A DNA stretch of 39,277 nucleotides from Paenibacillus sp. Soil787 (GTDB taxonomy: Bacteria; Bacillota; Bacilli; Paenibacillales; NBRC-103111): NCBI RefSeq assembly GCF_001429545.1, contig NZ_LMSP01000009.1, forward strand, positions 270 to 39,546, read 5' to 3'. Under the pieces are notes generated by a model that searched no databases, was not told where the DNA came from, and saw only the letters and a program-made list of their open reading frames with translations. The translations under genes and the position numbers were made by a program. Each line of letters starts with the position of its first letter. Position 1 is the first letter of the stretch. This document shows positions 1-8,150 of this stretch, one piece after another.

Positions 1-124
1 GACCTTGCGCACAATTTTTGTGCGCTAGCGTCCGGTGGCGACGAATCTGATGACCTTGCGCACAATATTTGTGCGCTAGCGTCCGACGGATCTGACGACC
101 TTGCGCAGAATTTTTGTGCCCTAG
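1..124. repeat. Array of three short palindromes
   Basis: Three direct copies of a unit beginning GACCTTGCGC start at 1, 52 and 97. Each carries a hairpin. Copies 1 (7-25) and 2 (58-76) have perfect 8-bp arms GCGCACAA/TTGTGCGC around 3-nt loops TTT and TAT. Copy 3 (103-121) is degenerate in both arms. The arms are followed by CTAGCGTCCG in copies 1 and 2. There is no run of T after the stems, so these are not ordinary terminators. The array may continue to the left of the window. Confidence 0.85.
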
Positions 125-223
125 TATTCCTTCTCTCCATACTACCAAATTCACCAAAAAAACAAAAAAATTAGAAAGGGGGAACCCTAAGCTCTACCTC
201 GAAACTTAACTTTCTATTATATT

Positions 224-260
224 GAAAAAAGCTTGCCCCCTCATGGGGACAAGCTCTTGA
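224..260 (-). terminator. Intrinsic terminator of the infC-rpmI-rplT operon
   Basis: Read on the minus strand, an 11-12 bp stem (GAGCTTGTCCCC paired with GGGGGCAAGCTT around ATGA) is followed by a run of T. It lies directly after the rplT stop codon. Confidence 0.85.
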
Positions 261-274
261 ACGCGAAGCGAAGC

Positions 275-634
275 TTACGCGTTTACTTTTGCTTTTGCAG
301 CTGTTGCCAAATCGTTGAACGCTTTGGAATCATTCACAGCTAGATCAGCCAAGATTTTGCGGTTGATGTCGATACCAGCCAATTTCAGGCCGTGCATCAA
401 TTTGCTGTAGCTAAGGCCGTTTTGACGAGCGCCTGCATTGATACGTGTAATCCACAGTCTGCGGAAGTTACGTTTCGTTTGACGACGGTCACGGTAAGCA
501 TACACTAAAGATTTCATTACTTGTTCTTTAGCTGTTTTAAATAAACGGTGTTTGGAACCGAAATAACCTTTTGCTAGTTTCAAAATTTTCTTGCGACGGT
601 GAGCGCGAATAAATCCGCCCTTGACTCTTGCCAT
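275..634 (-). CDS. rplT: 50S ribosomal protein L20
   Basis: L20 binds 23S rRNA and is needed early in assembly of the large subunit. In Bacillales it also represses its own operon by binding the infC leader. The 119-residue product has the usual length and the typical very basic N-terminus ([20 protein letters not shown]), followed by the [18 protein letters not shown] segment. It is the last gene of infC-rpmI-rplT, 54 bp after rpmI, and a GGAGG-type site precedes the ATG. A terminator follows immediately. Identification is by direct recognition of the family. Confidence 0.98.
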   Translation of the reverse strand: MARVKGGFIRAHRRKKILKLAKGYFGSKHRLFKTAKEQVMKSLVYAYRDRRQTKRNFRRLWITRINAGARQNGLSYSKLMHGLKLAGIDINRKILADLAVNDSKAFNDLATAAKAKVNA

Positions 635-688
635 TGTGAACTACCTCCTGGGATATATAAATGATGTTCGAATTTTAGCTAATAACGA

Positions 689-892
689 TTAACCTTTGAT
701 GTTAGAAAGTTGTTGTTTCAGACGACGTACATCGCCTGGAGCCATAACTGGGTTTGTTGCAAGAACACGTTTAGTACGTGAAGATTTACCGGAAAGCAAG
801 TGATTCTTACCTTGTTTGTATCTCATCACTTTGCCTGTGCCAGTAATTTTGAAACGGCCTTTCAAGCTGCTGTGTGTTTTCATTTTCGGCAT
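689..892 (-). CDS. rpmI: 50S ribosomal protein L35
   Basis: Small basic protein of the large ribosomal subunit. The 67-residue product opens with the family signature MPKMKTHSSLKGRFKITG and continues with the Lys/Arg-rich stretch expected of L35. It sits between infC (33 bp upstream) and rplT in the conserved order, so it should be co-transcribed and subject to L20 feedback. The AGGAGG ribosome site is clear on the minus strand just before the ATG. Confidence 0.97.
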   Translation of the reverse strand: MPKMKTHSSLKGRFKITGTGKVMRYKQGKNHLLSGKSSRTKRVLATNPVMAPGDVRRLKQQLSNIKG

Positions 893-925
893 GGTGTTTT
901 GTTCCTCCTAATTTAGTATACGCGC

Positions 926-1441
926 CTAGGTTGTTACTTTCGGCGTTAAGATCATGATCATGCTTCTTCCCTCAAGCTTAGGAGCGCGCTCCTGTGAGGA
1001 AATGTCAGCTGTTTCAGTAGCTAAACGTTCAAGCACTCTGCGACCAATCTCCGAGTGCGCTATTTCGCGACCACGGAATCTGACACTGGCTTTCACTTTA
1101 TCGCCTTCGCCAAGAAACTTAACGGCATTGCGAAGCTTCGTTTGGAAGTCGTGCTCATCGATCGTCGCGCTTAAGCGAATTTCTTTGATATCCACGATTT
1201 TCTGGTTCTTGCGAGCTTCTTTTTCTTTCTTCTGTGTTTCATAACGGAATTTACCGTAATCCATAATGCGGCATACTGGCGGCTTAGCCGTCGGTGCCAC
1301 ATTTACCAAATCCAAATTCGCGTCAAGTGCGATTTGAAGAGCTTCGCGAATCGGCGTGATGCCGAGTTGTTCTCCGTCCGCCCCAATCAGGCGTACTTCC
1401 TTCACACGAATCTCGTCATTAATCATATGGTCTTTGCTAAT
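926..1441 (-). CDS. infC: Translation initiation factor IF-3, AUU start
   Basis: IF-3 keeps the ribosomal subunits apart and checks start-codon pairing. The protein has the N-terminal domain ([14 protein letters not shown], then [15 protein letters not shown]), a Lys-rich linker and the C-terminal domain ([32 protein letters not shown]). I place the start at the ATT codon at 1441: GGAGGTGG at 1448-1455 sits 6 nt upstream, and the resulting start (M)[11 protein letters not shown] matches other bacillar IF-3 proteins. An ATG further upstream at 1501 lies inside the attenuator hairpin and lacks a ribosome site. The non-canonical start is conserved in this gene in Escherichia coli and Bacillus and serves IF-3 autocontrol. 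Product length is 171 residues. Confidence 0.96.
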   Translation of the reverse strand: MSKDHMINDEIRVKEVRLIGADGEQLGITPIREALQIALDANLDLVNVAPTAKPPVCRIMDYGKFRYETQKKEKEARKNQKIVDIKEIRLSATIDEHDFQTKLRNAVKFLGEGDKVKASVRFRGREIAHSEIGRRVLERLATETADISSQERAPKLEGRSMIMILTPKVTT

Positions 1442-1484
1442 AGTATTCCACCTCCAAAAAGTATGTACATCTTCTCGAAAATAT

Positions 1485-1625
1485 AAAAAAGATGCGGGCA
1501 CAGGTAACGGCCCACATCTTCATCAATAACAGGTTCAGACAAACCTATTGTACTTTCATGACGATTCATTCAAACCAGCCAACGGTGTTGGTCAGGTGAG
1601 AAGCGGGCGCTTCTGCTTTTACTTG
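1485..1625 (-). promoter_or_regulatory. L20-type leader with transcription attenuator upstream of infC
   Basis: Between the promoter and infC lies an untranslated leader of about 180 nt. Its end forms an intrinsic terminator on the minus strand: AAGATGTGGGC (1510-1520) pairs with GCCCGCATCTT (1489-1499) across a 10-nt loop, followed by T6. The 5' part contains the AGAAGCGCCCGCTTCTCACC stretch typical of Bacillales L20 leaders. In that family L20 binding favours the terminator. The assignment rests on position, the terminator and remembered similarity, not on a covariance search. Confidence 0.75.
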
Positions 1626-1629
1626 AAAT

Positions 1630-1658
1630 ATAATATCATCTCAGTCAGAGAAAGTCAA
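1630..1658 (-). promoter_or_regulatory. Sigma-A promoter of the infC operon
   Basis: On the minus strand TTGACT (1653-1658), a 17-bp spacer and TATTAT (1630-1635) form a near-consensus housekeeping promoter. It overlaps the last codon of the upstream glycosyltransferase gene, and the predicted transcript starts at about 1623. Confidence 0.8.
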
Positions 1659-2890
1659 CTCACTTGTTTACTTTTCATTTCGTCTAAACGAATCACACGT
1701 GTATGCTCCGTATGGCTCCATTGTTTGTTGTTTTGCGTGAAGAACGCATAGAACGTAATTGGCCACCAAGAAAGCATAAACACTGGATAAAGAATTAAAT
1801 ACTTATATACCTTGACAGGAGCTTTCTCTACGAACATGGAAATAGGCAGCAGTACATAAATCGCTATGCTGACAGAGTTAAAGAAAATAGGATTGATATC
1901 GGCAAGCATCGGTGTGTCAGACCAACCCGGAGTCACGGATTTAATCCACAGCAGCACGGAGATAATCGCACCGAAAAAGAAGTTATATACGTTAGCTGAG
2001 TATACAGCCGCGTCAATCTTCGTCCAGCTGCCCTCTTTGATGCCTTGCCACAACAGAGGGAAGAAATAACGCTTGGCCACATCAAAGTGTCCTTGCATCC
2101 AGCGCAAACGCTGTTTGGCAGATACTTTAAACGTCAGTGGCTTCTCATCATATACAATCGCCTCGTAGTTGTAAGTCGGTCTGATACCGAGCTTAATGCA
2201 GCGCATGGAGAACTCAAGATCTTCAACAAGGCTGGTTGCTCCCCATCCGATTTGTTTAAGCAGCTTGGATTCAAAGCACATTCCTGTGCCGCCCAAGTAA
2301 TTAGCAAGCCCTAAGTTTGTACGGGGCATTTGCCAGAAGCGGTTTGCAAAGTAATACGAGATGGCATAGGAGCCAGTAACCCAAGAATCGTTCGGGTTCT
2401 TGCTGTCTAGGTAAGCCTGAATAACTCTGGAACCGGAGCAAAGATCATTGTTCATGTGCATCAAGTAATCAGGACTGGAAAGATTGTCGGCATCAAACAT
2501 GACAACGGCGTCGTACTGACGCTCCCGCTTCCAAAGCTCTTTCAGCATCCATTCGATCGCGTAACCTTTCCCTCTCAGGTTCGGGTTATGGCGTTCCATG
2601 GCATGAACACCATGACTGCGTGCAATATCCGCTGTATTGTCTGTACAGTTATCACAAATCACGAAGATGTCATAAAGCTCTTTGGGGTAATCCAAAGCCT
2701 TCAGATTCTCGATCAATGCGCCAACGACCTGCTCCTCATTATGAGCGGCGACCAATACGGCAAACGATTTCTGGGGAGCAAATTTCTGTTTGTTTCTGGG
2801 ACGGTACCATCCGAAAAAAGTTAAAAACAACTGATACGCACCAACCAAAGCCAAGCCAATTTGAAAGGTAAGCATAATCTTGTCAAGCAT
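1655..2890 (-). CDS. Membrane glycosyltransferase, GT2 family (BcsA/IcaA-like)
   Basis: Processive-type inverting glycosyltransferase expected to use a nucleotide sugar at the inner face of the membrane. The 411-residue product has an N-terminal membrane helix (about 5-27), a GT2 domain with VLVAAHNEE, CDNCTDNT, the metal-binding FDADN (DxD), the VEDLEFSMR acidic motif and the QRLRWMQGH (QxxRW) motif, then several C-terminal membrane helices (about 300-395). These motifs are typical of cellulose, hyaluronan and poly-GlcNAc synthases, but the acceptor cannot be inferred. No PilZ or export partner lies beside it. The promoter of infC overlaps its 3' end. An AGGGGG ribosome site precedes the ATG at a rather long spacing. 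Confidence 0.88.
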   Translation of the reverse strand: MLDKIMLTFQIGLALVGAYQLFLTFFGWYRPRNKQKFAPQKSFAVLVAAHNEEQVVGALIENLKALDYPKELYDIFVICDNCTDNTADIARSHGVHAMERHNPNLRGKGYAIEWMLKELWKRERQYDAVVMFDADNLSSPDYLMHMNNDLCSGSRVIQAYLDSKNPNDSWVTGSYAISYYFANRFWQMPRTNLGLANYLGGTGMCFESKLLKQIGWGATSLVEDLEFSMRCIKLGIRPTYNYEAIVYDEKPLTFKVSAKQRLRWMQGHFDVAKRYFFPLLWQGIKEGSWTKIDAAVYSANVYNFFFGAIISVLLWIKSVTPGWSDTPMLADINPIFFNSVSIAIYVLLPISMFVEKAPVKVYKYLILYPVFMLSWWPITFYAFFTQNNKQWSHTEHTRVIRLDEMKSKQVS

Positions 2891-3240
2891 GAAGCAAAGT
2901 CCCCCTTTTTTTGTTTATGCACACAAGCTATCTTTTTATACGCGTATGCGCAGTTTTATGTACTCTGTGAATAACCGCTCTTGATTTTCCTCTCTTTCCA
3001 CTCATTTGTCAAAGTTCACAATGACGAATATAAGCCATTTCTCTGAGATTTGAGCGGAACGCGCACAGACTATGCAGCATGTGCTTGAAATCAGATCGTT
3101 AAAGTCCTGTTTTCAACGTTTTTCATTTTATTGTGTACCAAAAGTTCACCATTTAGACGAACTAGCCGTCCCCCATGTGATACGGGGTTTATTATAATTC
3201 ACCTGAGCTCTTCCTGACAACTTTTGCTCATCTGCCCCTG
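2891..3240. other. Intergenic stretch without a recognisable gene
   Basis: About 350 bp between two minus-strand glycosyltransferase genes. It must hold the promoter of the GT2 gene. A TTGACA-like hexamer occurs on the minus strand near 3007-3012, but I could not pair it with a convincing -10. Near 3172-3188 there is a short CCCC/GGGG hairpin too weak to call a terminator. Confidence 0.5.
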
Positions 3241-4425
3241 TTAACGGATCATACGGGTTGCCTGCATGTGGGACTGATTGGCAGATGTCCTATAGACTAC
3301 TTCTTCATAGCTGGTCAGCAATTGGTTAAATATGTGATCCCAGGATTGACGCAGGGCAAACTCCCTGCCCGCTATGGCAAGTCTATGACGTGTTTCCTGT
3401 GATTCATACAATCTTACGATGGCTTGTGTGAAAGCAGCTACGTCGCCAGACGGACAGAGTAAACCCGTCACGTCATGCTCAATAGTATCTTGTACCCCGC
3501 CAGCAGCAGCTCCAATCACCGTTGTCCCCGAAGCCATTGACTCCAGAACAACATTGCCGAAAGTCTCTGTCGCCGACGGAAAAAGAAACACATCTGCAGC
3601 CGCATAAAGCTCAGCTAGCTGTGTCCCTTGAACGAATCCGGTAAAGGTAACTTCCGGAGCCCCTCCATAACATTCGCGCAGTACACCTGAAGACGGTCCG
3701 TCACCAGCAATAATTAGATGACAATCATCTCTGATATCAGCTGGCAGCGCAGTAAAACTGTCGAGTGCGACCTCTACACTCTTCTCAGGGGCCAAACGCC
3801 CGACATAAAGCATCACGAACTTTGCAGGATCTATGCCATATGTCCCGAGTACTGACTTTCGGTCGACAATTGGCTGGAAACGTTCTGCATCGACACCGCG
3901 GCTCCAAATCTCTAAATGACCTAACCCTTTGGCATGCAGATGCTGCAAGGTAGACTTAGAGGGCACATATACCTTCTGACAGCTTTGGTGAAACCATTGC
4001 ATGTATTTCCAGAGCGTAGGCTCCACCCAAGGAATTTTATAATGACTCAAGTATTGGTCGAAGTGAGTATGGTAGGACGCAACTAATGGTATTTTGTGCT
4101 TGCGAGCATGGTGCAAGCCAAAAAGTCCCAAATTGAAAGGGGTTGCACAATGAATGATTGTAGGCTGAAAGGCATGGAGGGATTTGCGAACATTGAGAGG
4201 ATTTGGGATAGCCAATCGACATTCGGGGTACAATAAAAAGGGAATACTGTAAAAACGTTCTACGCGGAACGGATCGTTGTCTCCTTCTGTCATACTAGTA
4301 GGAGCAAAAACTTTACAAGCCACATTTTTGGATTCCAAAAACCGCGTCCATCTGCCAAGTGTTTTGGCAACTCCATTTACATCTGGCAGGAATGTATCTG
4401 TAAATAAGGCAACTCTCAATCTCAT
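3241..4425 (-). CDS. Glycosyltransferase family 4, MgtA/PimB-like
   Basis: Retaining GT-B glycosyltransferase, 394 residues. The N-terminal acceptor domain starts with RVALFTDTFLPDVNGVAKTL, the signature of the lipid-directed mannosyl/glucosyl/SQDG subgroup. The C-terminal nucleotide-sugar domain has YVGRLAPEKSVE and the retaining E-x7-E motif in ETFGNVVLESMASG. No membrane helices are seen, so it probably works at the inner membrane surface. Its neighbours are a GT2 enzyme, a PAP2 phosphatase and a UgtP-like glucosyltransferase, which points to glycolipid or envelope polymer synthesis. The donor sugar (GDP-mannose or UDP-glucose) cannot be decided from sequence. It is divergent from the PAP2 gene. 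Confidence 0.88.
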   Translation of the reverse strand: MRLRVALFTDTFLPDVNGVAKTLGRWTRFLESKNVACKVFAPTSMTEGDNDPFRVERFYSIPFLLYPECRLAIPNPLNVRKSLHAFQPTIIHCATPFNLGLFGLHHARKHKIPLVASYHTHFDQYLSHYKIPWVEPTLWKYMQWFHQSCQKVYVPSKSTLQHLHAKGLGHLEIWSRGVDAERFQPIVDRKSVLGTYGIDPAKFVMLYVGRLAPEKSVEVALDSFTALPADIRDDCHLIIAGDGPSSGVLRECYGGAPEVTFTGFVQGTQLAELYAAADVFLFPSATETFGNVVLESMASGTTVIGAAAGGVQDTIEHDVTGLLCPSGDVAAFTQAIVRLYESQETRHRLAIAGREFALRQSWDHIFNQLLTSYEEVVYRTSANQSHMQATRMIR

Positions 4426-4614
4426 CAGCCCCTTTTACCATTGACCTTCAATTCCCTTATTTCACATCATGCTAGCATAGGATTGTTATCGGGAGATCAG
4501 AGGAGCGTTAAATTGAATTTCTTAAAATTTATTACTGCGTTAATCTTCCTTTAATAAATGGCCTTTACAATAGACTTAAGAAAGTTACCAAAATAGCGAA
4601 GGAGGCTACTACTC

Positions 4615-5142
4615 ATGAGCAGGGTCGTCCACTGGCTTCAGCATCATGAAACACGCGTATTCCACTTTGTGAATCAACGTATCCAGCACTTCTTCCTTGA
4701 TCATTTCTTTAATAAAATCACACATTTAGGCGGGGCCACAGCCTCCATTGCGATATCCTTATGCTTTGCATTGTTCGGGCAGGGCTCGCTGCGCACAGCA
4801 GGTATTCAAGCACTTATTGCTTTAACAATCAGTCATATTCCAGTTGCTATTATAAAGAAGAAATATCCGAGACTACGGCCGTATCTGGTACTTCCACAAA
4901 CGATTACTTACAAAAACCCGCTGACGGATCATTCCTTTCCTTCTGGGCATACAACCGCCATCTTCTCGATCATTTTCCCTTTTGTTGCAGCCGTACCTGT
5001 TCTTGGACTTATCCTCATACCGCTCGCGTTAATCATTGGTCTATCACGTATCTACCTAGGGCTGCACTATCCTTCCGATTGTATTGTCGGATGTTTGATT
5101 GGAACGACGGCTTCTCTAGTGACAGTAGCTTTCTGGGGGTAA
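4615..5142 (+). CDS. PAP2-family membrane phosphatase (undecaprenyl-diphosphatase type)
   Basis: Integral membrane acid phosphatase of 175 residues, likely acting on undecaprenyl diphosphate or another lipid phosphate at the outer face of the membrane. All three PAP2 motifs are present: KKKYPRLRP (KX6RP), FPSGH (PSGH) and SRIYLGLHYPSD (SRX5HX3D). About five membrane helices surround them. AAGGAGG at 4599-4605 precedes the ATG. It is followed after 4 bp by a UgtP-like glycosyltransferase, so the two form an operon for lipid or lipid-carrier metabolism. Confidence 0.92.
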   Translation: MSRVVHWLQHHETRVFHFVNQRIQHFFLDHFFNKITHLGGATASIAISLCFALFGQGSLRTAGIQALIALTISHIPVAIIKKKYPRLRPYLVLPQTITYKNPLTDHSFPSGHTTAIFSIIFPFVAAVPVLGLILIPLALIIGLSRIYLGLHYPSDCIVGCLIGTTASLVTVAFWG

Positions 5143-5146
5143 ACGA

Positions 5147-6277
5147 ATGAATGTATTGCATGGTAAGAAACGGGTTCTCATACTTTCTGAAGGCTTCGGA
5201 GCCGGACATACGCAAGCGGCTTATGCACTTGCCGTAAGTTTAGAGCAGCGTTGTTCGACCATTGAGACACGTGTTTTGGAATTAGGTTCATTCCTTCATC
5301 CGACATTAGCACCATGGATTATTCATGCTTACAAAAAGACGCTAACCGCTCAGCCCAAGCTTTACGGCCGATTGTACCGCTCTCAATATAAAAAATCGCT
5401 CAACCGTTTGACGCAATTGGCCTTGCACCGCATTTTTTATGCACAGACGGCAGCGATTATCCAGCAGTGGGCTCCTGGGGCTATTGTCTGCACGCATCCT
5501 TTTCCCAGTGTTGTGGTATCTAGATTGAAAAGAGCTGGCTTAGACATCCCTCTTTGCACGGTCATTACAGACTACGATGTCCATGGGACTTGGGTCAGCA
5601 GAGAAGTAAATAAATATATGGTTTCGACAGAAGACGTCAAAAATAAACTCCTTGGCCGCGGAATCACAGCAGCCCAAGTCGAAATCACAGGAATTCCCGT
5701 TCATCCAAGCTTTCGTGAAGCCCACGATAAAGCGATGATTCGACAGCAATTCCAGTTGGCTTCACTGCCTACCGTACTCGTTATGGGAGGCGGCTGGGGA
5801 CTAATCGGTGGCGATTCGCTCAGTGAGCACCTGATGACATGGAGAGATCGGATCCAATTCATATTCTGCTTAGGCAATAATGAGAAAGCATTAGCCAAGC
5901 TGGCGATGGACGCCCGATATCAGCATCCCCATATTCATTTACTTGGATTCACCCAAGAAATCGGCAAGTTAATGGAAGCTTCCGATTTGCTCGTTACGAA
6001 GCCTGGCGGTATGACCTGCTCGGAAGGGCTTGCGAAGTCGATTCCCATGCTGTTCTATGATCCGATACCGGGTCAGGAAGAAGAGAATGTCCACTATTTT
6101 ACACAGCATGGCTTTGGCGAACCGATCCGATCTGCAGATACAATAGCGAACTGGTTATCGATGCTTGCTAGCAGATATACAGATGTAGAAGCTAAGCGCG
6201 TTTCTAATTATCATAAAAAGAAGATGTACCTGCCTTCAGCCGATTGCTCAGAGGTCATCATGCAATTGCTCGGGTGA
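5147..6277 (+). CDS. MGDG-synthase/UgtP-like diacylglycerol glucosyltransferase
   Basis: GT28-type transferase of 376 residues, expected to transfer hexose from a UDP-sugar to diacylglycerol and so make membrane glycolipids or the lipoteichoic acid anchor. It starts with RVLILSEGFGAGHTQAA, the MGDG-synthase N-terminal loop, and contains VLVMGGGWG and the donor-binding stretch TKPGGMTCSEGLAKSIPM followed by PIPGQEEEN, as in UgtP and MurG. No membrane helix is seen. It shares a transcript with the PAP2 gene 4 bp upstream and ends at a bidirectional terminator. The similarity is at family level, and the identity of the acceptor is inferred. Confidence 0.85.
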   Translation: MNVLHGKKRVLILSEGFGAGHTQAAYALAVSLEQRCSTIETRVLELGSFLHPTLAPWIIHAYKKTLTAQPKLYGRLYRSQYKKSLNRLTQLALHRIFYAQTAAIIQQWAPGAIVCTHPFPSVVVSRLKRAGLDIPLCTVITDYDVHGTWVSREVNKYMVSTEDVKNKLLGRGITAAQVEITGIPVHPSFREAHDKAMIRQQFQLASLPTVLVMGGGWGLIGGDSLSEHLMTWRDRIQFIFCLGNNEKALAKLAMDARYQHPHIHLLGFTQEIGKLMEASDLLVTKPGGMTCSEGLAKSIPMLFYDPIPGQEEENVHYFTQHGFGEPIRSADTIANWLSMLASRYTDVEAKRVSNYHKKKMYLPSADCSEVIMQLLG

Positions 6278-6285
6278 TTTAAACA

Positions 6286-6340
6286 GAAAAAAAGCTAATC
6301 TCCTACCACATTATATGCAGAGGGGACTAGCTTATTTAAT
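6286..6340. terminator. Bidirectional terminator between convergent genes
   Basis: Arms AAGCTAATCTCC (6292-6303) and GGGGACTAGCTT (6322-6333) pair with G-T wobbles. An A-run on the left and a T-rich stretch on the right let it serve both the UgtP-like gene and trmB. Confidence 0.75.
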
Positions 6341-6349
6341 TTAATAAAT

Positions 6350-7081
6350 CTATTCCGATTTGGCTTTATTCAATTGCTCCAAATGTGAAGCAAGCACATT
6401 TTCGCCAATAACTACTTCACAGCGATGAATGTTCATCCCTTGTCCGGCGAACTTCGTTTCGTATTCGGTCATCACATGGTCAGGATGAATCCCTTCCACA
6501 TGCAGGTTTAAGGAAATATTTCGCATTCTCAGTCCCATATCTGCAAAAGAATTGAGCGAGAATTCGAATAAGGATTGCGAATCAGTTTTCAAGTGAATTT
6601 CGCCGTTCGCATTTAATATTTGCTGATATTTCTCTACAAAGCCCGGATGTGTTAAACGCCTGCGAGCATGCTTTTTCTTCGGCCACGGATCACTGAAATT
6701 CAAATAAACCCGCTCTAGTTCACCTTCAGCAAAAGCTTCCTCAATATGTTCGATATTGAAAAGCATGAGCTTCAAATTCGGAATGCTTGGCGCAGACTCC
6801 GCCTCTTCATCCGTCTTGATTTCATGTGCATTTCTTGCTTTCTCGCTCGCTTTGCGAATCAACTCGTCATACATATCAACACCAATGAAATTAATGTCCG
6901 GATACTTCTTACTCATTTCACTAATGAAGCGCCCTTTGCCCATCCCAAGCTCGGCATGAATCGGGTTGTTGTTACCGAATAACTCGGCCCATTTGCCTTT
7001 ATAATCCTTGGCATTTAAAACAACGAGTTCCTTTTGACGTTCTATATCTTCTCGAATTCCTTTTCTTCCCCGTAAACGCAT
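6350..7081 (-). CDS. trmB: tRNA (guanine-N7-)-methyltransferase
   Basis: Methylates G46 in the tRNA variable loop using S-adenosylmethionine. The 243-residue product shows the SAM-binding motif HAELGMGKGRF, FIGVDMYDELI, and the diagnostic catalytic stretch LNFSDPWPKKKHARRRLTH with a downstream TDSQSLFEFS. It is longer than the roughly 213-residue Bacillus protein, owing to an acidic insert near 120-130 (KTDEEAESAPS) and a C-terminal tail. In Bacillus the gene also lies near the mnmL/mnmM pair, which is found downstream here on the other strand. Confidence 0.95.
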   Translation of the reverse strand: MRLRGRKGIREDIERQKELVVLNAKDYKGKWAELFGNNNPIHAELGMGKGRFISEMSKKYPDINFIGVDMYDELIRKASEKARNAHEIKTDEEAESAPSIPNLKLMLFNIEHIEEAFAEGELERVYLNFSDPWPKKKHARRRLTHPGFVEKYQQILNANGEIHLKTDSQSLFEFSLNSFADMGLRMRNISLNLHVEGIHPDHVMTEYETKFAGQGMNIHRCEVVIGENVLASHLEQLNKAKSE

Positions 7082-7156
7082 CTACTTTTTGCCTCCTACA
7101 CGTACAAGCTATCGAATACAAATCATAGACGATTCGAGGAAAAAAATCAAAGGGAA

Positions 7157-7366
7157 TTACACTTCAAGGAGATGATAATCAATGGTATTCGATGTAGCAG
7201 GAAACAACTTTTGATCCAGGGAACGCATTACTTTTCGTCTTGCATCCTTCGATATGCTCGGATCTGCAGCGAATTTCACGCCACTGCTCAATGCGAATGC
7301 TTCTTTAATTGTCAGCTCGACGGATATCGTATCGGTTGCTAAGGACATCTTAATCAACTCATTCAC
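7157..7366 (-). CDS. Small hypothetical protein
   Basis: A 69-residue product that I do not recognise. It starts at a GTG with an AGGA site about 6 nt upstream. The composition is that of a real soluble protein: an amphipathic beginning (SVELTIKEAFALSSG) and a basic helix (SKDARRKVMRSLDQK). No signal peptide, membrane helix or cysteine motif is present. It lies upstream of trmB on the same strand, 75 bp away, and could be co-transcribed with it. Confidence 0.55.
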   Translation of the reverse strand: MNELIKMSLATDTISVELTIKEAFALSSGVKFAADPSISKDARRKVMRSLDQKLFPATSNTIDYHLLEV

Positions 7367-7445
7367 CTGCTTTCCTATTACATCATTAATGATAGCTTTC
7401 GTTATGATGACGCTCTTTATGAATGGCAGATCATTCTAGCCACAA

Positions 7446-7480
7446 AGAAAAACGCCCTCCAACTTGGAAGGCGCATTTAG
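7446..7480 (-). terminator. Terminator of the WGxxG protein gene
   Basis: On the minus strand GCGCCTTCC, a short loop and GGAGGGCG are followed by TTTTTCTTT, 12 bp after the stop codon of the secreted-protein gene. Confidence 0.75.
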
Positions 7481-7491
7481 CTAATATCTAT

Positions 7492-8001
7492 TTATCTAAC
7501 TTCATCTCTTCGTTTGTCTTTGCCTCTTAGGCCAGTTAAGCCTAACAAACCTAATAGGCCAAGCCATCCCCAATTCGTACGAGTACCGGCAGTTGGTGTA
7601 GTCGCGTAAGTTCGATATGATGAAGTATCATAATTCCCAGTGTGTGTACCCGTAGTACTCATGCGATCCATCATATTGTTGCTATAAGTATTGATTTGAC
7701 CCCTAACCCCATCAGTACCATACCTTGAGTAGGTATTAGGGGTAACAATAGGTGTAACAGTAGGTGTAACGGTGGTAGGTGTAACGGTAGGAGCAGGAGT
7801 AGCGCCTATACCTACTGTAGCGTCATAATTACTTCCCGTATATCCCGATGTTGTCGTAGTTCCTGTTCCCGATGTTGTCGTAGTTCCTATCCCCGTAGTT
7901 CCTGTAGTTCCTGTAGTTCCCATAGCCAGTGCACTAGTTGCCCCAAAGCTTAATGCTGTCGTCAAAGCTACCGCCAAAGTAATTGTACGAAACTTTTTCA
8001 C
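7492..8001 (-). CDS. Secreted Thr/Gly-rich protein with a WGxxG-type C-terminal tail
   Basis: A 169-residue exported protein. A signal peptide (MKKFRTITLAVALTTALSFG, cleavage probably after ALA) is followed by a low-complexity Thr/Gly/Pro region with TTGTTG, TTTTSG and PTVTP repeats. The C-terminus is WGWLGLLGLLGLTGLRGKDKRR: a short hydrophobic Trp/Gly/Leu helix and a basic end, the layout of the WGxxGxxG-CTERM type of putative sorting signal. It starts at GTG with AAAGGGG upstream. The function is unknown. The repeats make homology-based assignment of the middle part unsafe. Confidence 0.8.
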   Translation of the reverse strand: MKKFRTITLAVALTTALSFGATSALAMGTTGTTGTTGIGTTTTSGTGTTTTSGYTGSNYDATVGIGATPAPTVTPTTVTPTVTPIVTPNTYSRYGTDGVRGQINTYSNNMMDRMSTTGTHTGNYDTSSYRTYATTPTAGTRTNWGWLGLLGLLGLTGLRGKDKRRDEVR

Positions 8002-8150
8002 TTGTTCAAATCCCCTTTCGGCATGTAATAGTTATGCAAAGTTATCATGCTCCGTATGGCTCCCTTTTAACGGGGAACTTCTTGGAAAGGCAGGGGTCGC
8101 TTTCATGCTTCAATTTCGCTACAATAGGTTGGAAAGAAAGGAGCAGCTCT

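Noticed and set aside
1..124. The palindromes as tandem transcription terminators
   Set aside because: No T-run follows the stems on either strand, and a proper terminator for rplT lies separately at 224-260.
6746..6982. Plus-strand frames inside trmB
   Set aside because: Antisense to conserved TrmB motifs, no independent signals.
1706..8066. A 17-bp exact match (ATGCTCCGTATGGCTCC) at about 1703 and about 8048
   Set aside because: One copy is inside a coding region and the other in a leader; without further copies this is probably chance.
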